NCBI GenBank assembly: GCA_035512595.1
Contig: DATKDU010000549.1
Coordinates: forward strand, 1-5,180
From: DATKDU01 sp035512595
GTDB lineage: Bacteria; Planctomycetota; Planctomycetia; Pirellulales; Pirellulaceae
Direction of reading: 5' to 3'
Length of the DNA stretch: 5,180 bases
Under the pieces are notes generated by a model. It was not told the origin of the DNA. It ran no database searches and saw only the letters and a list, made by a program, of their open reading frames with translations. Shown here piece after piece: positions 1 through 5,180 of the stretch. Every line of letters starts with the position of its first letter. Position 1 is the first letter of the stretch. The position numbers were made by a program, and so were the translations under genes.

Positions 1-1349
1 GCGAAGTTGTTGATCGCTACGCGGCGGTAGTCGATGCCCAGATGGTTGTAGATGGTGGCCAGGAAGTCACCGGGGCCGACGCGTCGCTCGATGGGGTCTT
101 CGCCGCGGGCGTCGGTCGCGCCGATCACCTGCCCGGTGCGAATGCCGCCGCCGGCAAAGAGCATCGAGTTGGCTCGCGGCCAGTGGTCGCGGCCCGGTTG
201 CACCGTTCCCGCCTCGCCGCTGGCGACGCCGCCGCCGCTGGAAGCGACGTAGGTAATCCGCGGCGTGCGGCCGAACTCGCCAGTGACGATCACCAGCACC
301 CGCTTGTCGAGCCCGCGCTGGTAGACGTCCTCGATCAGGGCCGACACGGCCTGGTCGAAAAACGGGGCGCGGAACTTGAGGGCGTCGAAGACGTGGTGAT
401 TGACCGCATGGTCGTCCCAGTTGGCAACCCGGCCGCAGAGCGGCCCGTCAAACTCCGTGGTGACGACATCGACCCCCGCCTCCACCAACCGCCGGGCCAT
501 CAGGCACTGCTGCCCCCAGGCGTTGCGGCCGTAGCGGTCGCGCACCCGATCCTCTTCCTTCGAGAGGTCGAACGCCTTTCGCGCCTCGGGACTCGTCAGC
601 AGGTTCAGAGCCTGGGCCTCGAAGCCGTCTACGGCCGACATCAAGCCCGAGTTGTCCACTCCGCGGCGGACCCGGTCGAGCGAGCCCTTTAGCGCCACGC
701 GGCGGTCAATTGCCGATTGCTGCGCGGGTGCCAGGCCGATGTTCGGCACTTCGAACGACGGATGGCTCACGTCGCCGGTGACCTTGAACGGCTCGTAGGC
801 GGGTCCGATGTACGTCGGCCCGGCAATCGTGAACGAGTCGTAGTTGTCCACCGGATTGACGGAGACGTAGTTGGGAATCGCCCGCGACGGATCGCGCCGC
901 AGGTAGCTGACCACGCTCATCCAGTCGGGGTAGACCGGCTTCACCTTGTCGGCCGCATCGGGATCGCCCGCCAACACCTGGAGCGAGCCAGCCGGATGCC
1001 CGCCGCCCGTGTGCGCCATCGATCGCAGAATCGCATACTTGTCGGCAATCGTCGCCAGTCGCGGAAGGAGCTCCCCGACGCGAATGCCGGGGACGTTGGT
1101 TTCGATAGCCGAGTAGGGGCCACGAAACTCAGATGGCGCTTCGGGCTTGGGATCGAAGGTTTCCAAGTGGCTGGCGCCGCCGCGGAGCCAGACGAGGATC
1201 ACAGCCGTGTCTGCCGCCTTACTCTCCATCGCCGAGGCGGCACGCAGTTGAAACAGGCCCGGCAGCGTGAGGCTGGAAAAGCCGACGAGCCCGGCGCGGA
1301 GAATCTCGCGGCGAGTGAGCTTGGTTGATGTCATTGGGGATGTCGGCAT
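1..1349 (-). CDS. DUF1501 family protein with Tat signal (3' end cut by window edge)
   Basis: This frame is open from an ATG at 1349 to the left edge: 449 complete codons plus two bases, with no stop. Near the N-terminus is a twin-arginine export signal (LTRREILRAG, residues 11-20, then a hydrophobic stretch to about residue 40), so the mature protein should act in the periplasm or at the cell surface. DUF1501 hallmarks follow in order: ILVWLRGGASHLETFDPKP (51-69), HTGGGHPAG (113-121), DRYGRNAWGQ (271-280), WDDH (311-314), GEFGRTP (357-363), GRDHWP (386-391) and AGGGIRTGQVIGATD (399-413). The family is related to the alkaline phosphatase/sulfatase fold, but its reaction is unknown. Comparison with usual family length suggests only a few tens of residues are missing. 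An ATG at 1334 (residue 6) is an equally good start; neither has a clear Shine-Dalgarno sequence. It lies 19 bases after the DUF1552 gene, on the same strand, so co-transcription is likely. Family assignment is very secure; enzymatic function is not. Confidence 0.95.
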   Translation of the reverse strand, partial: MPTSPMTSTKLTRREILRAGLVGFSSLTLPGLFQLRAASAMESKAADTAVILVWLRGGASHLETFDPKPEAPSEFRGPYSAIETNVPGIRVGELLPRLATIADKYAILRSMAHTGGGHPAGSLQVLAGDPDAADKVKPVYPDWMSVVSYLRRDPSRAIPNYVSVNPVDNYDSFTIAGPTYIGPAYEPFKVTGDVSHPSFEVPNIGLAPAQQSAIDRRVALKGSLDRVRRGVDNSGLMSAVDGFEAQALNLLTSPEARKAFDLSKEEDRVRDRYGRNAWGQQCLMARRLVEAGVDVVTTEFDGPLCGRVANWDDHAVNHHVFDALKFRAPFFDQAVSALIEDVYQRGLDKRVLVIVTGEFGRTPRITYVASSGGGVASGEAGTVQPGRDHWPRANSMLFAGGGIRTGQVIGATDARGEDPIERRVGPGDFLATIYNHLGIDYRRVAINNF

Positions 1350-1368
1350 GTCGCGGCGGTGATTGAAC

Positions 1369-2679
1369 CTAGGCCAGCCCCGTCAGCGGCCCCGGGCTGC
1401 AAAAGTCCGGATTGCCGAAGCGGTCGATGTGGTGGCCGAAGCCGTGGGCCAGCGACAGCAGCAGCCGATTGTGCGGCACTTTGCCGAACTTGATCGAGCG
1501 GCCCATTTTGAAGTCGAGGCCGCCCCCCACCAGGACGAACGGGATGTTGTCCAGCGTGTGGGAGTTCCCCTTGCCCAACTCGTTGGTCCACACCAGCAGG
1601 GTGTTGTCGAGCAGGCTGCCATTGCCGCCCGGCTCGGGCGTTTCGGCCAGCCGCTGGGCCAGGTAGGCGAGCTGCTCGCAGTACCACTTGTTGATCTTGG
1701 TGAGTTTCTCCTGCGACTCGGTCTTGCTGTCCTCGTGGTGCGACAGTTCGTGATGCCCTTCGTCCACGCCGAGCCAGCGCATCTTCGCCCCGCCGACGGA
1801 GTTGGTGAACTGGAATGTGGCGATGCGGGCGAAATCGGCCGCGAAGCCGCTGACCAAAAGATCGATCTGCATCTTGGCCAGCTTGGGCATGTTGTCGTTG
1901 TCTTCCTTGACCCCCGGCTCCAGCGGCGGGACCGCGTGGCCGACGTCGCTCGTACCCGACTTCAGCTCCTGCTCCAGCTCGCGGACCAGCGCCTGGTGCT
2001 CGGCCAGAAGCTGCTTGTCCTCGGCACTCACCAGCGGCTCGACCTTGCGGAAATCTTCGGCCAGGCCGTCGAGAACGCTTTTGAGGTTCTCCTGGTCCTT
2101 CATCCGCCCGTAGAGCTTGTTGAACATCTGGTACGGGTCGTCGATCGGCGCGACCGGCTTGTTGGCGCCGGTGTAGACCATGCGGGTCCAGGTGTCGGCC
2201 CGCTCGGGGACCATCACGCCAAATTCGAGCGAGCCGAAGCGCGTCCGCGTTTCGGGTTTGGCCTGCAGGAAGTTCTTGATTTCCTGGTCGATCGAAATGC
2301 CGCTGGCCCAGCCGGCGGGTGTGTGGGAGCCACCTTGGATGTTGCCGGGAAAGAGCTCGATGCCGGTCAGGAGGCAGCCGATGCCGCGCATGTGGTTGTC
2401 GCCATCGCCGCGAACGCGGTCGCAGACGCCGTGCAGCGTCAGCGTGCGGCTCTTGAAGGGCTCCAGCGGGGAGAGGCTCTCCTTCAAGGTAAAGTTTTCC
2501 CCTTCTTCGTCGGGCCAGAACGTGCTCGGGACAATGCCGTTGGGGCTGAACATGACCACCATCCGCTGCTTGCGGGCGTTGTGGCTAGCAAAGCCGAGAC
2601 TCGGCAGATTGAGCAGGAACGGCAGTGCGGCCGCCGAGATGCCCAGTTCGCGGAGGAATCGTCGTCGTGAGCGGATCAT
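1369..2679 (-). CDS. DUF1552 (HXXSHH) family protein with Tat signal
   Basis: A complete protein of 436 residues from ATG at 2679 to TAG at 1369. The start is well supported by GGGAG seven bases upstream and by an immediate canonical Tat motif (SRRRFLREL, residues 4-12) followed by a hydrophobic segment (about 13-30), so it should be exported folded. Visible DUF1552 features are MVVMFSPNGIVPSTFWP (40-56), GDNHMRGIGCLLTG (93-106), HTPAGWASGISIDQ (119-132), a charged, probably helical stretch at about 196-242, the name-giving HELSHH (310-315), LLVWTNELGKGNSH (361-374) and the C-terminal signature FGNPDFCSPGPL (421-432). The length is normal for the family and the C-terminus looks intact. The family is thought to share the alkaline phosphatase/sulfatase-type fold with DUF1501; no reaction is established. 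The His cluster could bind a metal, which is inference. Being sandwiched between the DUF1592-type heme protein and the DUF1501 gene at short distances suggests a shared operon and a common extracytoplasmic task. Confidence 0.95.
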   Translation of the reverse strand: MIRSRRRFLRELGISAAALPFLLNLPSLGFASHNARKQRMVVMFSPNGIVPSTFWPDEEGENFTLKESLSPLEPFKSRTLTLHGVCDRVRGDGDNHMRGIGCLLTGIELFPGNIQGGSHTPAGWASGISIDQEIKNFLQAKPETRTRFGSLEFGVMVPERADTWTRMVYTGANKPVAPIDDPYQMFNKLYGRMKDQENLKSVLDGLAEDFRKVEPLVSAEDKQLLAEHQALVRELEQELKSGTSDVGHAVPPLEPGVKEDNDNMPKLAKMQIDLLVSGFAADFARIATFQFTNSVGGAKMRWLGVDEGHHELSHHEDSKTESQEKLTKINKWYCEQLAYLAQRLAETPEPGGNGSLLDNTLLVWTNELGKGNSHTLDNIPFVLVGGGLDFKMGRSIKFGKVPHNRLLLSLAHGFGHHIDRFGNPDFCSPGPLTGLA

Positions 2680-2686
2680 TTCGTAA

Positions 2687-2691
2687 CTCCC
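2687..2691 (-). promoter_or_regulatory. Ribosome binding site of the DUF1552 gene
   Basis: On the minus strand GGGAG is followed by TTACGAA and then the ATG at 2679, a spacing of seven bases. It is the only convincing Shine-Dalgarno sequence in the window and fixes the start of the DUF1552 gene. The candidate starts of the other two genes have none or only a weak one. Confidence 0.7.
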
Positions 2692-2717
2692 ATTCCGGCG
2701 GCGGGACCATCAGGAGG

Positions 2718-5069
2718 CTAACGCCCCCCGCTCGCCGGTGCATTATTTGGCTCGTTCCGCAGCGCAGCGTCAGCGATGATCTGCACCGCCAGCTTGCGGA
2801 TGTGGAACTGGTTCTGCACGAATGATTGTCGCAAGTTCGGCAGCTCCTGGCTACCGAAAGCCCGCACCGGCTGCTTGATCAGGTGATGGAACAACTGCTG
2901 AACAAAGGCGGTGTGCGTTTCCTCGCTGTTGGCCAGGAAACCAGCCAGCTCCCGCACCCCGGCGAACTGAACCGTGTCCCCCTTGCGAGTGCGGTAAATG
3001 CCGGTGGCGTCGATGGCCTTCCCCTGCTCTTCTTTCCGGAATCGACCGACGGCATCGAAATGCTCCAGCGTAAAGCCGAGCGGATTGACCATGGCGTGGC
3101 ACGACTGGCACGATTCGGGCTTGGTTTGCAGGCTGACTCGCTCGCGAGTGGTGAGCGAGGCGTGTAAATCGGGGGCCAGCGGGGCGACCGCTTCCGGCGG
3201 CGGGCGGAGAGTCCGCCCTAGCACGCTGCGGGCGATGAACACGCCGCGGTGAATGGGACTGCTGGCCTGCGTGTAGGCAAAGCCGGCCATCAAATACGGA
3301 TGCGACAGGACGCCGGCTCGATGCTCGGGATCCAGGGGCACTTTCTGAAACGGTGCGTCCTGGGGCAGATCGACGCCGTAAAACTTCGCCAGAGCGCCAT
3401 TGAGATAGAGCGCGTCGGTCGTCAGCAGTTGGCGAAAATCGGACGCGTCGCTGGCGACGACTTCTTCCACCAGCAAGTCGAGGCTCGTCCGCAGATCGGA
3501 AATGACCTCCGGCGTGAAGCCGGGGAACTGCTCGGGATCCTTGGCGATGTCGGGCATCCGGTCGAGCTTGAGCCACTGCACGAAGAATTCCCGCAGCTTC
3601 GACTGGGCGCGCAGGTCGGTCAGCATTCGCTCCGCCTGCTGGGTGACTTGCTCGCGAGTCGAGATCTCTCCTGCCTTGGCCGCATCGAGGAGCGTCTGGT
3701 CCGGCAGCGAATCCCACAAGCCAAAGGAGATGCGGCTGGCGACGTCGTATGGGTCGTTTCCATCCCCCAACTCGCGATACAAAAACCGCGGGCTCTTCAG
3801 CGACAGCAGCACGACGCGTTTGACCGCGTTGGTTGCATCGGGGGCCTGCTCGAAATGCCGATCGATGAAGAAGGCCCGCTGTTCATCGGTCAGCGGCCGG
3901 CGAAAGGCCCGCTCGACGAAGCGGCGGCAAAAGTCCTTCAGCCGCTCGCTGCGATCGGACGCATCGTCGGATACGCCGGCCAACTCGGTGAGATGATCCG
4001 CCACATACCCAGCCGTCTCGATGGCCCCCTCCGTCGTCGCCTGGTCCCATTCCTTGGAAATTGAAGTTCCCCGCTCGTACCCGACGCTTCGGTCATCAGG
4101 CGGAAACGGGGCTTGGACGACGAACAGTTCCGGGTTTTCCTGCGGCGACAAGAATCGGGCCGGGATCACTTCGACCGCCTGGTGGGGCGGCTTCCAGAGC
4201 AGCGCAACCGACGCCTTCACCGGCGGCGGCGGTGCCTTTTGCTTCTTGGAGTCGTTCACCCCCTGTTTGGCTTTCGAGAACTCAAGCTTCAGGGGATAGG
4301 CGCGGCCAGCGAGCAATCGGATCGTCCCCCGATGTTCCGTATCACTCCCCGATTTCACCCAGGCATCGATCAGCGGCAGCTCTTGGTCGTTGACCCACAG
4401 CCGGGCTGCGTGCTCTGTGCGGACGATGAATTCATACTCTCCCGTTTCGGGCGCGAGGATGGAGCCTTCCCAGCCGATCGAAAAGTTGGCCGGGTCGTCG
4501 AGCTTCTCCGGATCGGGGCTGACTTCGCCGAAGTCGAACGAGACCGTGGGATCCACGCGCTCCAGTTGCCGGCCGCGGCGTCCGCCGACCCGCCGGCCCG
4601 TGAAGTACTCGCCGCGCAACCCCCGCTCTTGGTCCCACGTGCCGGCCGCACGGAAACTGCCCACCAGATCGGCGAGAGCATTTTTGTACTGCCGCACGGT
4701 CAGCCGCGACAGCTCGATCCGCACCGGCTTGTTCCGCGCCTGGGCAATCGGCGAGTAGAAGGCGTCGAACACGAATGCCGCCACTTTGGCCGCATCCTCG
4801 CCGGCGCACTTGCCCGGATCGTCCTCGGGCATCGATTCGTCGATGTACTGCGTCAACTCGGCCAGCGAACGATCGCCGATCAACGGGGTCGGATAGAACT
4901 CATCGACCCCTTCCCCTTTGCCGCCGTGGCAGGAGGCGCATTGCTCCTTGTAGATCGCTTCTCCGCTCCGCTCGTGGGCGCGAATCGGCGGCGCCATCGC
5001 CAAAGCGGCAACGAGCGCCAGCGTCAGCGCGGAGCAAGGGCACCGTAAATCGTGGTAGAAGGCGAGCAT
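2718..5069 (-). CDS. Exported planctomycete cytochrome-like protein: heme c, DUF1587-like, PA14, DUF1595, DUF1592, DUF1588, DUF1585
   Basis: The frame ends at TAG 2718 and carries two ATG choices, 5129 (803 residues) and 5069 (783 residues). I prefer 5069: it gives an ordinary Sec signal peptide (hydrophobic core SALTLALVAALAMAPP, likely cleavage after IRA), whereas 5129 adds 20 residues before it and has no ribosome binding site. In 803-residue numbering: heme c motif CASCH at 64-68 with possible distal Met100; DUF1587-like RLTVRQYKNALADLVG (142-157); PA14-like module (about 169-315, GLRGEYFTG to VALLWKPP); DUF1595 (about 398-452, FVERAFRRPLTDEQ and SPRFLYREL); DUF1592 (about 460-588, ASRISFGLWDSLPD to AKFYGV); DUF1588 (about 603-710) with a second heme motif CQSCH at 674-678 and NPLGFTLEHFDAVGR; DUF1585 (about 722-790). 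Heme attachment requires location outside the cytoplasm. Electron transfer and glycan binding through PA14 are inferred. It appears to be the first gene of a three-gene unit. Domain identities are secure; the function is unknown. Confidence 0.93.
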   Translation of the reverse strand: MLAFYHDLRCPCSALTLALVAALAMAPPIRAHERSGEAIYKEQCASCHGGKGEGVDEFYPTPLIGDRSLAELTQYIDESMPEDDPGKCAGEDAAKVAAFVFDAFYSPIAQARNKPVRIELSRLTVRQYKNALADLVGSFRAAGTWDQERGLRGEYFTGRRVGGRRGRQLERVDPTVSFDFGEVSPDPEKLDDPANFSIGWEGSILAPETGEYEFIVRTEHAARLWVNDQELPLIDAWVKSGSDTEHRGTIRLLAGRAYPLKLEFSKAKQGVNDSKKQKAPPPPVKASVALLWKPPHQAVEVIPARFLSPQENPELFVVQAPFPPDDRSVGYERGTSISKEWDQATTEGAIETAGYVADHLTELAGVSDDASDRSERLKDFCRRFVERAFRRPLTDEQRAFFIDRHFEQAPDATNAVKRVVLLSLKSPRFLYRELGDGNDPYDVASRISFGLWDSLPDQTLLDAAKAGEISTREQVTQQAERMLTDLRAQSKLREFFVQWLKLDRMPDIAKDPEQFPGFTPEVISDLRTSLDLLVEEVVASDASDFRQLLTTDALYLNGALAKFYGVDLPQDAPFQKVPLDPEHRAGVLSHPYLMAGFAYTQASSPIHRGVFIARSVLGRTLRPPPEAVAPLAPDLHASLTTRERVSLQTKPESCQSCHAMVNPLGFTLEHFDAVGRFRKEEQGKAIDATGIYRTRKGDTVQFAGVRELAGFLANSEETHTAFVQQLFHHLIKQPVRAFGSQELPNLRQSFVQNQFHIRKLAVQIIADAALRNEPNNAPASGGR
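4122..4563 (-). other. PA14-like domain coding segment inside the DUF1592-type protein
   Basis: This segment encodes roughly residues 190-336 (803-residue numbering), the core and end of a PA14-like beta module that opens just upstream with GLRGEYFTG. Visible elements are the strand pattern FSIGWEGSILAPETGEYEFI, the RLWVNDQEL turn, RLLAGRAYPLKLEF and ALLWKPP. A Lys/Pro-rich loop (KKQKAPPPPVKAS, 295-307) interrupts the last strands. PA14 modules often bind carbohydrate, which would fit a surface or periplasmic substrate; binding here is inference. Boundaries are approximate. Confidence 0.7.
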
Positions 5070-5166
5070 GAACTCAATCAAACGCACTCGGGCGGGACCA
5101 AACGCAACGGCTGGCAACAACCGCGGCATTGGCGTCGGCGGATACTCTGCCCATACCTTAAATTCT

Positions 5167-5179
5167 ATCGGCCGCCGAT
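5167..5179. repeat. Short perfect palindrome ATCGGC-C-GCCGAT upstream of the operon
   Basis: Two six-base arms mirror each other around a single central base. The palindrome lies about 100 bases upstream of the preferred start (5069) and about 38 bases upstream of the alternative start (5129). It is followed on the minus strand by an AT-richer stretch (about 5154-5166). It could be an operator, the stem of a terminator for a gene outside the window, or chance in GC-rich DNA. The one-base loop argues against a strong RNA hairpin unless the inner pair opens. Confidence 0.3.
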
Positions 5180-5180
5180 C

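Noticed and set aside
225..245. GCC-rich run resembling a short tandem repeat
   Set aside because: It is explained by Gly codons of the Ser/Gly loop in the DUF1501 protein on the opposite strand; there is no larger repeat unit.
42..1328. Two plus-strand open frames (42-692 and 717-1328) opposite the DUF1501 gene
   Set aside because: Their translations are rich in Arg, Ala and Val with no family motif, and they lie wholly opposite a well-supported DUF1501 coding region.
1363..2670. Plus-strand open frame of 435 codons opposite almost the entire DUF1552 gene
   Set aside because: The minus strand here encodes a clear family protein with a ribosome binding site, Tat signal and conserved motifs from end to end. 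The plus-strand translation shows no recognisable motif and is the kind of long antisense frame that GC-rich coding DNA produces.
2680..2717. Possible terminator or small gene between the cytochrome-like and DUF1552 genes
   Set aside because: The 38 bases hold the DUF1552 ribosome binding site but no stem with a T-run, and are too short for a gene.
2851..3717. Minus-strand frame of 288 codons overlapping the cytochrome-like gene in another phase
   Set aside because: It is an out-of-phase reading of the DUF1592/DUF1588/DUF1585 segment; the correct phase carries all conserved residues, so no frameshift or second gene is needed.
3249..5048. Long plus-strand frames (3249-4064 and 4113-5048) opposite the cytochrome-like gene
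   Set aside because: They are antisense to continuous, well-recognised domains on the minus strand and have no motif, signal peptide or ribosome binding site of their own.

Overview
The window looks like bacterial chromosome from a planctomycete, probably of the Pirellula/Blastopirellula/Rhodopirellula type. It is GC-rich and carries three protein families that are strongly expanded and typical in Planctomycetota: a DUF1592-type large cytochrome-like protein, a DUF1552 (HXXSHH) protein and a DUF1501 protein. The assignment rests on protein family content and motif wording recalled from those families. No marker gene or RNA is present to fix the species.

All three genes are on the minus strand and fill almost the whole window, so the layout is described from high to low coordinates. 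About 5070-5180 is upstream sequence with a short GC-rich palindrome at the edge. About 5069-2718 encodes an exported multidomain protein with a c-type heme motif near each end and a PA14-like module between. After 38 bases comes the DUF1552 protein (2679-1369), which has a twin-arginine signal, a good ribosome binding site and the family-naming H-x-x-S-H-H motif. After another 19 bases comes a DUF1501 protein (1349 to the left edge), also with a twin-arginine signal; its last part lies outside the window. There is no gene-free stretch longer than about 110 bases, and no RNA gene, mobile element or CRISPR array was seen.

The spacing (38 and 19 bases, same strand, no visible terminator between genes) supports one transcription unit whose three products all work outside the cytoplasm. 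The first would be a Sec-exported heme protein with a possible carbohydrate-binding module. The other two would be Tat-exported proteins related to the alkaline phosphatase/sulfatase fold. A joint role in handling an extracellular or periplasmic substrate, with an electron-transfer component, is a reasonable inference, but the reaction is not known for any of the three families. They remain an abundant, poorly characterised planctomycete system.
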